DNA of 64,000 nt from positions 496,001 through 560,000 of the forward strand of contig NOWV01000022.1 in assembly GCA_003344405.1 (NCBI GenBank). Reading direction: 5' to 3'. Position numbers and translations under genes: made by a program. Numbering within the stretch: the first letter of the stretch is position 1; the number at the start of each line of letters is the position of its first letter. Positions 38,938 to 53,342 of the stretch are shown here, in pieces. Source of the DNA: Trichoplax sp. H2. Lineage: Eukaryota; Placozoa; Uniplacotomia; Trichoplacea. The notes beneath the pieces were generated by a model. That model was not told the origin of the DNA, did no database searches, and was given only the letters and a program-made list of their open reading frames with translations.

Positions 38938-41900
38938 TTATTCCGCTTCAATAAAATTTTTCCACCACTCCTTTAATTTATTGTCACTGTTTGTCCAAAA
39001 TTTCTGAAAATCTGGTAGTAGTTTGTCTTGTTGATTGTCAGAAGTAGAACTTGAGCGTTTGGGCAGCATGTAATTTTGCGACCACAAGAAATCGACCTGG
39101 GCCTCTTTCAAATTCGTTGTATCGCATAACTATAATAATTTGAATGCAAGAAATTTTTATAGTTACTGGTCAAATATTAATGAATCTACGAGTAAAAATT
39201 TACTATACGTGTATCACCCCTTTTTAAAATTACAAAATTAATTAAAATATTGCAAAACGACCAATTAGTGACAGCTTTACCCCAAAGTAATGACTAACAT
39301 CAGGTTTACATTTTACCCATACCTTATTGATCTGCTCCTCTTTGCTACGTATGCGATATTTAACTAATGCTGCACCGGAGGAGTGAATAAATAATAGCTG
39401 TTCGTTTTCTATTATTTCAACGCCAGGATCAATTATGAATTCAAGTCTATAACGAATAATATAAATTAATATGCACCCAGGGTATCTCAACTCGGTGATA
39501 GTGATTTTATTTTCTATCGCTAGATCCAACATACTGAATAATATGACAACTTTATCACTTACCTGTCCATCACAAGTTTAACAAATCGTCTAAATTTACC
39601 AACTGTTGTATCTGAAATTACAGCGAAGTTAAAAAAAATGGGTGTATAGTTATCTAAATTACAGATTGCTCCACAGTAATTGCGATCGAATCTAGTGCAA
39701 GTAATAAAACAATATACTTTTTCCTTCCTCCTTCGCGTCATCGTTAACAAGCCAAGAGAGATCAATATCGATCTCAGCTGGTGAGTAAAATGGGTGTACA
39801 GAATTGGAAGTCGGAAACGGACAATATGGAACTGGTGTCAATAAGAAACCTGCTGCCCGAGCTCTTCTTCCCCAATCTTGGATCTGCTCATATATATTCG
39901 CGATTGTTACCGATAATATGGCTATTGCTCGCAGTTAATGATTACGTAACAGTGCTATAGCTAACTTACGGTTTCGTTAACATCAGTAGCGGACGATATT
40001 AACCATCGCACTTCAAATCGATAAGCACACCTAGGCTTGTAATTTGTACTATAATTAACGGTAAACCATTCTTGGAAGTTTTTATCTAATTGTTTCTTAT
40101 GATCTACTTCAATTTGAAGACATCTGTATTGAAGATGTTCTGATTCTGAAAAATGCAATATCCCCTATTTACCATCGCTGAACGCTACTATAGCCTAAGC
40201 AAGATTTGCTAAACATATATAATTATTAATTGTTAACTACCCTGAGAAGGCATAACATTCTTCATCCCATAAATTTCTATCTCAACCCAGCGATCAGAAA
40301 ATTCAGTTACAGTCTCATTACCTATAATATAATTGATTATATATATAGGCGTTATAATTTTAATTTGCAACAGTCGACAAATCAAATAAACAACAATCCT
40401 TTGATAGGTCTAATCTAAGAAGAATTTTACGTACTAGAAGCGATACAATAGACGTGGTATCCAAATATAAATTGATTTTTCCTGGAGTTGGTTATCTTAA
40501 TAATTAACTTTTCATCTAGAAGACGCTGATTGTCGAGAGATATTCCAGAATAGTAAAGTTATCATGCAGGATTTTATTTTACACGTTAGTCCAGAAATTA
40601 ATTTACCCATTCATGATTTCACTACTCCACTAGTACCTCAGTAATGAAACTATGAAATATACCTGGCCTAAAGCTAAGGCATCTGTAATAGTATGAACAG
40701 AATCGATTGATTCTATGACCCAGCCAACAAAAGTCGCGGAGACAAAGGTCTTATTTGGAATGTCTCTTTGTTTATCTAAGAACGGTAGTCCAGCTCTATA
40801 CAATCATGACATATAATAATTGTTACCAGTCAATTAGCTTACAACTTGTATAACATTTGCATGAAATAATGCAATATTAAAGAATTCACTTACGAGATAT
40901 CTTGCATCAGTTGAACAACTTCATTAGATGATATCGTCTTTGATGAATTATCAGATGTGCTACGAGCGCCTTCCTCTCCGGATATATTTTCTAATTATGT
41001 TTAATGAAAATACGTTTTAGAGTTAGATTGCTATCAGACATATTTTTTGTAATTCATTGATAGTAGAAAGTATTGAATAGAACTTTAGCTCTAAAAATTC
41101 ACCTACCTTTTCGAGTTTCCATCGATTTATCAGCATCGGAATAAATCGTCCCGCTAGTGATTGACTCATCCGGATCGACAAATGCCTTGAAAGCTTTCAG
41201 TTGCGGCGGCTTCAAGTAAAGGATGACAACTTTACAGTTAATAATTAACTTTCACCTTACTACGCTCATTAAGTTACCTTGCTTAAGGACTGTCGATGGG
41301 AGCTTCTCCTACAGCGATTTAAATTTTCAGCAAATTTTAAAAATTGCTCTAACAAAAATATTTCCTTCAATCTCTCACTATAGACGCATGTGAGAGATTT
41401 CATTTCAGTACTTTTTTCGGGCACCATTATATGCAAGTAATTTAATATGGTGGCTTTGCTAGATGTAACCGAGGAATGAACCGGAAGAAGAGCGAAACGT
41501 AATTGCCAGAACTTGACGAGCTAAACCGTTAAGCGAAAATATTATATGTATAACTTCACTGGTCACCCCATATATCATAGATATTGCTACTAAACAGAAT
41601 ACCTCATTTAAAAATTCATGAGATCTATCAATTTTTCCCATAACATAATTATCTATGGATTGCCAATCTAAATCTCGTAGTTCTCCACTCTTTAATTCAA
41701 CCATTGTTTGCTTCAATAACCCAAAAAATCGTTAGAATTATTTTTAGAGTAGTACCGTGACGACCATATAATTATTGCAAAATTAACAATGGAATAAGAT
41801 ATTAAATCAACTTAAACTGCAAACTCGATATCAACTAATAGACTCCTATTACAGAGTGGGAATGGATATTAAATGAGCTACCTACTTGTATAACTTGTTA

Positions 41901-44900
41901 CTGCGATACACGAATACTGTACAAGCGAAAACACTTAATTTGTTGACAGCAACTATTTCACGTCATATTTATCACCAATATAATATCTATAAATTTAAAA
42001 TTAATTTACAATCTACAGAATGTAGTAACCGTATGTATTACCTGAAATCCACTTCGATGAATTGGCCACAGATTATATTTATAATTCAATGAATCAGTTT
42101 TTTGTGACTTTCTAAAATCAACAAAAAAATTGGAGGTATTCCGTAGTAAAGTGAAAAAAATTAGTTTTTTCTACTAGAGTCGCCCATACAGTATACATAT
42201 TGTTAGACAAATATACTTCGGATAATGTTTCACCAAGTGCACTACATGTTCAGTTAAATATAGTTCATGCAAGATTAATCCAATGCTCAGCTTGTAGACG
42301 TTCTATAATAGGTACGTTATTACAATCTTTAGTACATTTAACCACGTTCATACGTATGGTAAATAATATAATTTATGGGAATATAATTTAAAACCGTATT
42401 TACTTTAATATCAACTTGTAACTGTTCTGAAGATAAAAACGGCTTTGATAACTCTTTATTATCTTTTATAGGATAATAAACCTGAAAGCCCTATCATAGG
42501 AATAGTTGACAGTCAGCTATCTATTGAACATGATGTACCATAAATCACGCTACATCAGAATTATTATTCTACAATCGTATCTGCTGGTGTGGCTGAACTT
42601 TTATGAATCAGCAGCTGGTCCTCTACCTGAGAAATTCTTTGCAAAACCATAACCTGAAATAGACCTTCAATTTCTGACTCACTAAAGCTAGCGCAAATAA
42701 TCAATAAATCAATATATAACACGAAACTATAAATCAGATTATATATCATAGCCACCCGTCGCTTTGCCGCACTTCATGAGTAGCACTATATTCCTTTAGA
42801 ATATCTTCTCTAGAAGGATATTCACGATTTGTTAAAGGTAAACAAGCTGGCGCAGTTAGCGATCGCCAATCAACTCTTTCATAGAAATCCCAAAAAGTAT
42901 CTGAATCTGTCGCGTAGATAGTACGTTTATTTTCTGGTTCTCTTTTTGGATTGACATAGTAGTAAGCTACTCCATGATTTGACTTCAGACCGTTGATGCC
43001 CTCTAAAAAAGATAACTGTTAATTCTTTTTACAATAAACTAATGTAACAAATGATAATCCTAAAATATTTTTGATACCGGATGCTGATTCGGTAAATTCT
43101 TGAATGTAATGATTAAAATATTCCTCCACATTTTTAGTATTTTCATCTATAACCTCATGGTCTTCGGGTTGTTGAACATCTTCTGCTAACGTCGAATCTC
43201 TTTCATTCATGTGCTTCAAAGCAGCTAAAGCAATAGTTTTGCTTGGAAATATGCAACTTGGAAGCTCATATCCTAATAATAAATATATATGGACTCTATA
43301 AGCACTCTGAGCGGATCAAAGATTTCATATAAATTCGCATACCTATACCTCAAAACTAAAACGATAATTATATTAACTAATTATATGGTCGATGCATTGA
43401 AAACAAACACCTTTATCATCATTTTGGTTATCTGCTTTGGAAACTACTGGACTTTGTAAAACAACATCATTCCAACGACTATAGCAATGCCCACGATTTT
43501 TCATTAATGAGGGATAAAAAATTTTAATGTTTTCAGAGTCATCATCGTCTTCATTCGATACGGACCGATCATCATCTAATAAATCATGAAATAAAGAATC
43601 GTTCATGTAACAATATCGATTTTAAACGTACAGCATAACAACCGTTTCTAAAATCAACCAACCTTTAACATTTAGGTGATTCGTAGTATCCTTACTCTCC
43701 TTAATACTACAGTTTAGTTATATGTTATATGTTATAACTTAGGCAATCACATAATCATAACACAGCCATAAAGCAAAGAAATTAAAACATACGAATCTCC
43801 ATCATCAGACTGCCTCTCCATATTCTCTAGCAATAAATTACCCCAGTCGAAATCATCTCCTCTATCATCGCTTTCAAAAATTTTTAGTATTTGTTCCGCT
43901 AGCATAAAAAATATGAAGATATACATAAAAATGATTTAGAATATCTTCATTTAGGATGTAATATAAACGATTTATACCTGGAGTTGCCCTGCGACTATTC
44001 TTTAAAGCATCAAACTAAAAATATTTTCAACATTTAATTATAGATTATAAATATAAAATAATTCATTTTGATTCACGTAACAGATCCTTACAAAACTGCT
44101 TGAAAATTTAATTCTTGGAACATAATAACGGCTGGATTTTTTTCTTAGTTCAAGCTGTGTTTTTGAAACGTATCCACTATACCAAATGCAAGATTGCTTA
44201 ATTAAAATTTTACTGCTAATTCTAACTCATTCTACATCTATAAAAATGGAGATTTTTAAATAAAATTATATGTGCGATATAGTTAAAGAAATATTAAACC
44301 TCAGATTGATCCAATCATCCGGTACTTCATATTTATCTTCCGCATATTTTATCTATCAAACAAAGTGCAAGACACCTCTGATATTTTTATAATTCAACTA
44401 TACGTTATAGCAACTTTCAATTAAGTAATTTCTTCATCAATATAAATGCATGTCAAATTATGGAAACCTTTAATAATGGAACGTAATACAATGGAGACTC
44501 TCCCAAACAAACTAAATCAGCTGCAATCCCTAAAATATGTTAAATGACTTTTTATAGTAACAATTTGCACAAGTAATAATAGCAAGTCCGGTATTAATTT
44601 AATTTAAATTATAATCACCATAGTCTGATATTCTTTGTTTCGTTATATCAATTAGCTGCTTTTCAGCCTAGGCAATTTACGAATAGCGAAATATTGAAAA
44701 CAATTTATGATGTGTTCTTACTCTTATATCTTTATAAAAACTATAATGTCATTGATCTATAAGATTAGTTGTTAATTTTAGCTCATTATCAGTGAATTTA
44801 GCCCAGAAACACGCGTATATATTCAAGAAGTTTTACCTCAATAATCCCAGGGCCAGCAGTAATAACCGTTATACATTGTCCAGTCCGATCAAAGTTACGA

Positions 44901-47722
44901 TCGATGTAATGCTTTTCTAATACTGGTATAAATAACAAAGAGAAATGATGAAATAGCCCTATCAGATCAATTTATTAAATTGATTGTGCTCATTGTACGA
45001 TGTAATAAACAGGTTACATACAGTTTAAGGCAAGATTCATTGCTTCTAAACAGTTTCCTTGTGAGTATGAGGAATTTATATTACCATCTTTGCTAGAGCC
45101 TGTAGTAGAATATTTAAAGAATATAAAGTGGAAAGAATAACTTCAAAGTAGGATTGATATTGAAGATCATCAGGGCAAGATTGCACCGACGTAATCTACA
45201 ATGTCAAAAAACCCCTGCAAATACAGGCATAACTACCTTCTGGTGTTGTTACATTAACATGGCATAAGTACTCTCCAAAATAACGTTTGAGTTGAATTAT
45301 TATTGTACTCCAGTCATTGCGTCTTTCAGATAGGGTAACAACTCTAAAAGTGAATAGAATGCAAATTATATTTGTCAACTTGATGTCAGAATTTATTTAC
45401 CCTTTCATTTCTAAATAGTTATGACATAGACTCCGGAATAGAATCATATCAAACCTATAAAAATCTTCATAAGATGGAGAGGTTTCCTTTGTCGCACTAA
45501 CGTTACCGGATTCTAATAAATCAAAATTACATTCGTAGCCTCCATAAGTTACTAAAATCTGAATGCTAGCCATTTTGCCAGTGTACGGATAATATTTATT
45601 AAAACGATCAAACAATAAAAAGGCGACTTTAAATTTACTGTCTCCTAACCGAAAGCCTCCAAATTATAAATAGTCCTAGAAAACAATACAATTGTGACAT
45701 CATGATCACAGGAATTGACCTAAAAGGGAAAGTATCATACTATAATTAATTCTCTAATCAAAGTATTTTAAATGTAAATATTCTATGGCATATACATATA
45801 AATAGCATAGGCAATAAGACTAACTTTCCATTCGTTAAATAAAACAGATAGAAATTCAATAGTTTTCTCAAAATATAAATCTCCTGCAAATAGAACAAAG
45901 CCGACAAGTTCAAATCCGAAACCATTTAAATTTTACGGTAATAATATTCAATTTTATCATTGACGGTAAATATAGATATATTATATCGAACATATTGCTG
46001 GAAAGACCTCCTATATCGAATTCCCACATCTCTCTGCTCATTTGTATCATCAAAAATATCATTGCTCTTGAAGATCGGAAGATGATCTAAATGGCAACAC
46101 ACGTGCGTTAGATATCACCTTCTTACTGCTCAATAAATTCGTAACATAAGTATAGTGACATTCTATAATTATAACTATAATGAACCCTTATACATACACG
46201 CTAATACCTTGGTATTTTTAGATATATATCCGCTATTTCCAGCAATAATTCTATCACTATTTCTAAACCAAAGTTTATCTATCTGGCACCTAATTATAAT
46301 ATACTGTGAGATGGCTAAAGATGAAGCAATAAACAGATTCTTCTCAGTTGCTAAGTACCTGATACAGTCGTGTTCAAGTTTGCCTCCATAATACACACAC
46401 CTATCTCTCTAAATTAGCCAATAAAATGACAATTTTTAAAACATCTTAACAGATATCACTTCATAATAAGCAGTACAATAGGGCTAACTTGTACATATAA
46501 TTTCGTGTATGCCTATAGCATTATGTGTTTAATCAAAATCTATTGGCTGTCAAGGATAATTTAACTTACCAATGCTTCTTTCAAGCACCACATATCTCTT
46601 CGGCCTATATACTGATCCTATATTGTTGTAAATTAATTAAGTTATCATTAGCTTAAAATAAGCAATCATTCTACTTATTTTTCTAAGCTAATTTTAAATC
46701 TATTCCTTTATACCAAAGACTCTTTACCTTAAATGCCAATTCGATAGCATACAGTTCAATCTCCTACATAAAATCATACAAAATTGCATTATTTTGTGTT
46801 TACTTTTTGTATATCCGTGTGTCAGTTTATGTCTTGGTATGGTATGGATATTGGTACGCTCTAAAAAAATTCATCAATATGCCTACTTCTTGATGGGAAT
46901 GAGCGAATCAATCGAAAATCTATAACAAGGGCAATTTAATCAAGATAAAATTACCTGCTTATCAAGTAGCTTAAGTAAAACTGTCTGATACGCAGTTATA
47001 CCAAGTACAGACGCTGCATTTTTATGAATTGACACCGTGCCTAATAAATTTAGATAGTAATAGCGATCATTGCCAAAATCATATCGTATAATCTTAATAT
47101 TTATTACGACAGTGTAGTAGCCTACCTTTAGGAATGTCATTGGTTATGGACTTGACTTGCAAGCTGATACATTTCTCTCTTGTGCAACTACAGTAGGTGC
47201 GAGTATAATCGATACAACGTCTAGGTTAGATAAGATTTTATAAATAGTAATCCCATTTAACCCCATTTAATTCAATTCATCAATAATTCCATGCTCTAAT
47301 CTTTCAGATTATAATTGTATTATCTAAATATTCTGGTATTCGTACTATTGGAGACGTCATTATTTCACTACGAGCGTACATCAATGTAGTAGGACTGCAA
47401 TCATTTTATGACTCTATCAACTTACTTTTGAGTATCAATACATTGTGCAGCGCTTGGCAAACAAATTTTGAATACATCCCCGAGTACAACGTCGGGAAAA
47501 TCTTTACTATTTAAGATTAATTGCCCATCTATGAAAAAAACACAAAATGATGCGACCTTCAATTCAAAATAGCACTTCATAAGCTAACAGCTCGATCTTT
47601 GCAAGCTATCCAGCTCGATACTAATTCACAGACGTGTAAAATTGAAAGTACTCTACCGCTACCATACCACTATAATTTTCCTGATGGACTCTAGCCTTAT
47701 ATTCATTCAAAGTATCTTTCAT
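38938..47722 (-). CDS. DEPDC5: DEPDC5, subunit of the GATOR1 regulator of TORC1
   Basis: About 39 exons give about 1290 aa (human about 1600). First exons: 47668-47722, 47426-47528, 47126-47163, 46955-47040, 46728-46763, 46570-46617, 46359-46383, 46208-46314, 46008-46086, 45825-45883, 45650-45719, 45455-45551, 45237-45343, 45022-45099, 44837-44922, 44619-44658, 44468-44529, 44300-44352, 44092-44215, 43978-44014, 43793-43898. Tentative 43628-43647. Then 43411-43575, 43078-43272, 42756-43002, 42573-42687, 42217-42302, 42042-42111, 41603-41710, 41278-41520, 41107-41209, 40894-40990, 40663-40795, 40435-40525, 39970-40145, 39718-39883, 39563-39611, 39323-39446, 38938-39129. Diagnostic segments: [78 protein letters not shown], the DEP domain exon (40663-40795) and GFLLTPV. 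GATOR1 is a GTPase activator for Rag proteins at the lysosome. The acidic middle (43.0-43.9 kb) is poorly conserved and least certain. Confidence 0.92.
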
Positions 47723-47839
47723 GTTGATCGAAATCAGGCTGATTGGAGCACCATCTCATAATCCATGATAATATTGGGAAAGGCAATGATGATTCATGTC
47801 TGTTTATAGTCGAGACCAGCACCTATGGGTGGGCACCGT
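47723..47839. other. DEPDC5 proximal 5' flank
   Basis: Short ordinary sequence between the DEPDC5 start and the next palindrome array. Confidence 0.4.
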
Positions 47840-48110
47840 GGCTACAGTACATGCTGTACTGTACTGTACTGTACAGTACATTCTATACAGTACTAAACCT
47901 TATAAAATATTTCCTATACTAAATCACATGTAATGTACAGTTCAGTATCATACAATATGATATGTATGAGTACAGTACTGTACATTAGTAGTGGAATTGC
48001 CTTTCCTGTACAGTACAATGGTAAGACTTAGATCTGAGTGTAAAGTACTGTACTGTACAATGGTAAGACTACCGTACTGTACTGTACAGTGTACAGTACT
48101 GTACTGTAGA
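47840..48110. repeat. GTAC-palindrome array 6
   Basis: Several clusters of TACTGTACTGTACAGTAC within 270 bases, including a duplicated CAATGGTAAGACT element at about 48018 and 48059. It starts about 120 bases upstream of the DEPDC5 start codon. Confidence 0.85.
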
Positions 48111-50016
48111 TATAAGATGCAAGATGTCTACAGCATCTTCAATCATAATTAACAAGTGCTCGCTAACTGTCGAAAACAGTGATACAACTGTTCATCACTC
48201 TGTGTAATTCTTCTGTCCTAACTCCTGTATTCTTTGGTACTTCTGTTTGCAACCTGTACTACATTTGTTGATTGTTCTTATAATAAACTCTGCTAACTTA
48301 TCTGCTTTCGTCGCTCAATTACCTATATGATCATTCTTGAAGCCGGAAAGGTGACATACTGTACAGTGTACACTCAGAAGATAGTATATTAATGTATACA
48401 GTTATATATCGTAGCAGGGTTCATGGACTCGGCTTTATTTATAACCAGCCTGATCGAATCGAGGATAGAGCATCAAACAGCTAGATGAAATAAGAAACAA
48501 CGTAGAACATCTTTCGTGACTTTGAAACGATAATATACGCGTTAATAATTATAATGAATGAATGAATTAATACATATACGATTATATATGTATCATTTAA
48601 TAATTTATCGCTTAATATCCTTGTTTTAACTATGCGCCGTGTATACATGTATATCTGAATAGTTTTGATAATGCAGCAGTTTTTTTATCATTTATTTGAA
48701 GCTTTCAGTCATAATATTTACCATAGCTTTTCTTATATAGCTTCAAGGATTGCAAATTTACTGCTTTATTACGGAGTATTTCGACTCTAAAATGAGGTGA
48801 CTGATGTAAAATTGGCCATTTTATATAAGACTTAAGATTCAATCTTAATACTAATAACATCACTTTATTATCAAGATATTCTACATCAAAAAGGAAATAA
48901 TTACCAGCTTTACCTAATTTACAATTAAAATATCGCTAATCAATATGGTTCAAAATTGAGATCTCGCCAAAAGTAAGACATTATTAAAAATATTGAACAG
49001 TTAATACTTATAATCTACGAAAATTAGCATTTAGCCGTCTGGAAAACATGCAGAAAATTGGATGCAAAATGTAATTTATAAAAGTCAATCATGTTACTTT
49101 AAAGTCAATATGCTCTAGGATAGAAAGGGTAAGCGCACTATAACAGAGGTTGTGTAAGAAAAATTATAGTTACTATTATGGTTAGTTACTTTAAATAAGC
49201 TAAACAATTGCAAATTATCATAACATTCAAATCTACATTGAAAAGTTGACATTTAGCAAGAAATTCTCGCTTGGAAATAACTCTACGATATGCTCTATTA
49301 TAGCTAGTTGTTTGATACCGTATCCTCGATCAGACTAGACTTGAAGACGTGCAAAGTCCAATTTATCAATCAAAACACCGACGGACAGAATTATCCTCTG
49401 CTCAACCACTAGCTAATATTCCGTATATGCCATTGGTATACAGTCCATAGACTAGCAAGAGCCTCGAAGAACTGACAAACCTTGGTCTGTCCAACGCCTA
49501 AACATTATGTAAACATCTAAAAAACAATCTGGTGAACTTCCGTTAGACCTTCCCCATTCTTCATGACCTTTAGCGTTCATAACAAGGCTGCAGTATTATT
49601 CCTTATACTGAGTATTGCATGCTTCTAGTATAAACTATCAGAAATTTATCATTATGGTGTTAATACAACTAATTAAAATTTTAAACAGACTGTAATGAAA
49701 TACAATAAAGGAAATGTGTTATTGTTGATGGGAGGGATCTAATTAATCACAGCCTACTGTTTCCTTTATGTACCAATGGATCTTTGCATGCACCCGCATC
49801 GGCTGCTGTAAACTGTAGTGTTTTGCACTAAACTTGCCATGTAGACGCTACTATTTACCCCACACTTGGTACATAATTTAGTTCTTTTTCAAAAACAAGC
49901 CCTGAGGTCATCCACGGTGTCTCGGTGAAAATTCCTGCTGTGCAATTCTTATTTCCAACCTCGTTCTTTTCAATTTGTGAGGTCGCATTCGCTTAAGTGA
50001 ACCTGGTTTCATAAAC
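48111..50016. other. Divergent intergenic region, no gene seen
   Basis: A+T-rich, with stops in all frames. It contains the 5' flank of the 4CL-like gene. No other feature recognised. Confidence 0.5.
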
Positions 50017-53000
50017 ATGTCGATCAAGAAAAGTAATTTTCCTGATATAAAAATCCCTGAAGGGACTGTCTTCGATGTTGTTTTTAGTAACCTAGAGGAA
50101 AGAAAAGATCTCGTACTTTTGGTAAATCTCTATTTACTGTCTACTTTAACTTGCAAATAGTTTATCATTATATACGAGTAATGTGACTTATCATTGAATC
50201 GATGCAATACCTTCACAGACTCTACCAACTAGGAAATCATTTCTATACTTTGATACCAATAGTCTCTTTAATTGCGGTTATCGTGACCTCAATAATCAAA
50301 ACAAAATTACCGATAGATATATTCACATTTGCACTAATTTTGCGTTATACTTTACAAAATTAACTATTGCAATCCTGTACGGTATGCTTACAGTAAGATA
50401 CATTATATTGCTTCGATTTTGAAGATTCTGAAGCCTTGCTAATGCACTAGTAATATCCGTACAGAACTCTGATGTTATCATAATTTTATTCAAATTACAA
50501 GTAACAAATTTCTTTAGACCATTCATAGTAGTTACGATCGAAATCAAAATACGCTATAATACCAATTGATTGCATTCTATTATTTATTTAACTTTTATTT
50601 AAATACCAACTGAACTTTTTAATCAAGAAAGTATACTTTTATAAATTTTTAAAATGATATTGTTTTCAACGTGATTATTAAGGTTGATGGACTCTCCGAT
50701 AAGTCCTATACATTACAACAGATGTACGAATTATCCAGACGAACATCTTGTGCTTTACGAAAGCATGGTCTTCGTAAAGGCGATGTTTTAGCAATCATTA
50801 GTCCAAATACCCTAGATTATCCAATTGTCCAGCTAGCTGCAATGGCTATAGGTGCTACTATTACAGCTTTCAATCCTTTGTCCACACCTAAGGAAATATC
50901 CTATTTGCTAAATGATTCTGGAGCAAGATTTGTTATTTTGCATCCATTTGTGATTAAAAACTACGAGGCAGCGGAAAATAAAGGTGTTGATGAGAAATTC
51001 GTTTTTGGAAATGTCGACGGATACACTTCCATCTCCAGCTTTTATGAGTATGATTTACGATATTTAAAAAATTAGATCAATTTTATAATTATTTTTGTTA
51101 ATAAATACATTTATGCATACAAGCACCTTATATGTGAACGTATAGAGAAGTTTTCGTACTAGGCTAGATATTATGCATTAGATATATAATTAATAACTGT
51201 TACGAAATACGAGAACACACTACCCAATAATTAGAGAAATAAATTATAAAAACAATTTAGAAAATATGAAATTAGAAGACATATAATTGAGTATTTTACT
51301 ACGTAGCACCTACACTAGTACTACACCATCCAGTAAACTGCTTTTACGAAGACACCTTGTGAAGAATATCACAATATTTGTCTATCCATTACTGATGCGA
51401 TACTTTTCACATGGATAGGGAAGATGACTCCACATTTATGGTCGATGAAACTATTGATGTTAAAGAAGATGTTGCAATGATGTTTTATTCAAGTGGTACT
51501 ACAGGCTTACCTAAAGGAGTCATGCTTTCTCATCGCAACATTAACTCAATCTTCGGAATGGCTGATGTTATAAATGAATTGCATCCTATTTTCTTTGTGG
51601 GAAAAGTTTGTTTTGGTCTCTTACCGTTCTACCATATTTATGGTAGTATCCTAGTACTATTTTTGCGCATGGTAACCAGTAAAAAGCTAATTATTGTACC
51701 TCGATTCGATCCTGAAGGTTTTCTTGCTGCTATTCAGAAATATAAAGTAAGTACGATGATATTTATTACATAAACGATGTACACCTTTGATCTATATCTT
51801 ATATATCTACGCGTATCAGCATAACATAAACATATAATAGTTTATCATTTGACATTTCTTCCCATTAAACTATTCTTGCATTATATACAAAGTAAAAAGT
51901 ATCGTCTATTTCTTATTTATTGACAGATTGAAATGCTCAATCTAGTACCACCGCTCATAAATTTCCTCGCTAAAAGTCCATTAGTCGATAACTTTGATTT
52001 GTCTAGCGTATCAAGTGTCTTTAGCGGAGGAGCAAGTTTATCTCCTGAAGTTGGTCAACTAGCAGCGAGTCGGCTAAATTTACAACTGATATATCAAGGT
52101 AAATACTTTTGTAGATTATTAAGAAACGCCGAATTCAAAATTCATATGTTATGTTGACTATCGTACCATACAACTTTATAACATGTAAATTATCCTTCAG
52201 GTCTATTCTTCCTAATCTAACCAATATTAACCTCCATAATTTCCTCATCAGGTTTTGGAATGACTGAAACAACCGGCGCATGCCACTTTCCTCCACCAGG
52301 TAAACGGATAGACACCATAGGGTATCCTTTACCCAGTATGGAATGTAAGGTTGGTACATAGCGAATAGCTAAATATGCATAATTTATTAGCACAAATACT
52401 AGACTTCCTATCTACGTAGAAAAATGTTACGAAATATGCAAAATCATACTTCGAATTTGCAACACATTTACAGATTGTCGATAGTGAAAGTAAAAAATTA
52501 ATGGGACCAAATGAAGTTGGCGAATTGCGTGTTAGAGGTCCAAATGTCATGTTAGGCTATTGGAAAAAACCTAAAGAAACTTCCGAAACAATGGATGAAG
52601 ATGGCTTCTTGAGAACTGGTGACATCGGCTACTATGATGATGAGGGATTATTCTATTTAGTAGATAGAATTAAGGAACTTATCAAGTATAAGGGATATCA
52701 AGTAAGTTATCCCGGATGAGTTTAGCATCATTCATTGCGCTATTAGCTTTGATAATGTGCTGGTGAAGCTTACAGAATTTTTTTGCATTTGCATTACCAG
52801 GTTGCTCCGGCTGAATTAGAGGCAATTCTAAATGGACATCCAGCAGTACTTGAATCAGCTGTTATTGGTGTTAAAAATGAAGAAGCTGGAGAATTACCAA
52901 GAGCTATAATAGTAAAGAGGCCAAATCAAGGTTTGAGAGTACCAACAGACGTGTCCAGTATTGATACTATGGTATCAGAGTTTTAATTTTTTTTACTAAT

Positions 53001-53162
53001 TTTATAGATGTCACAGCTGAAGATCTAATCACTTACGTTAATGAAAAAGTTTCACCTCAAAAGAAATTGAGAGGTGGCGTCATTTTTGTTGCTGATGTTC
53101 CAAAATTGCCAAGTGGAAAAATACTACGCCGAGCTCTACGTGAACAGTACGGAAAGGCTTAG
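50017..53162 (+). CDS. 4-coumarate-CoA-ligase/luciferase-like acyl-CoA synthetase
   Basis: Eight exons join in phase: 50017-50121, 50683-51047, 51419-51746, 51927-52098, 52252-52349, 52474-52701, 52801-52930, 53008-53162, giving 526 aa, the usual size. Adenylate-forming (ANL) landmarks: SSGTTGLPKGVMLSHRN (AMP/phosphate loop), LPFYHIYG, SVFSGGASLSPEV, YQGFGMTETTG, GELRVRGPNVMLGYW, DGFLRTGDIGYYDD, the hinge [23 protein letters not shown], and the C-terminal catalytic Lys in LPSGKILRRAL. It should form an acyl-AMP and then an acyl-CoA from a carboxylic acid. Animal members of this clade act on fatty or aromatic acids; the substrate is unknown. The C-terminus (EQYG KA) lacks a peroxisomal SKL signal, so peroxisomal location is not supported by the tail. 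Confidence 0.94.
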
Positions 53163-53336
53163 TATCGAAATGCGTCGCTATAACCCATCGTAGCTTATGG
53201 CACTTTAATATAGACCAATTTTAGAAATATTGTTTGCTAATTTTATTATTATTTTTATTTTCTTCTATCGTAATTACTAAGCTTTCGTGTGTTGTTGTAA
53301 CGAAGTTTTTAATAGTAAAGTACACCATATTAAACT

Positions 53337-53342
53337 AATAAA
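53337..53342 (+). promoter_or_regulatory. Poly(A) signal of the 4CL-like gene
   Basis: AATAAA about 175 bases after the stop codon. Confidence 0.45.

Noticed and set aside
40241-40280. Possible extra DEPDC5 exon on the minus strand
   Set aside because: It has splice-like borders, but joining it breaks phase with the next exon (39970-40145), whereas skipping it gives a good in-phase family match.
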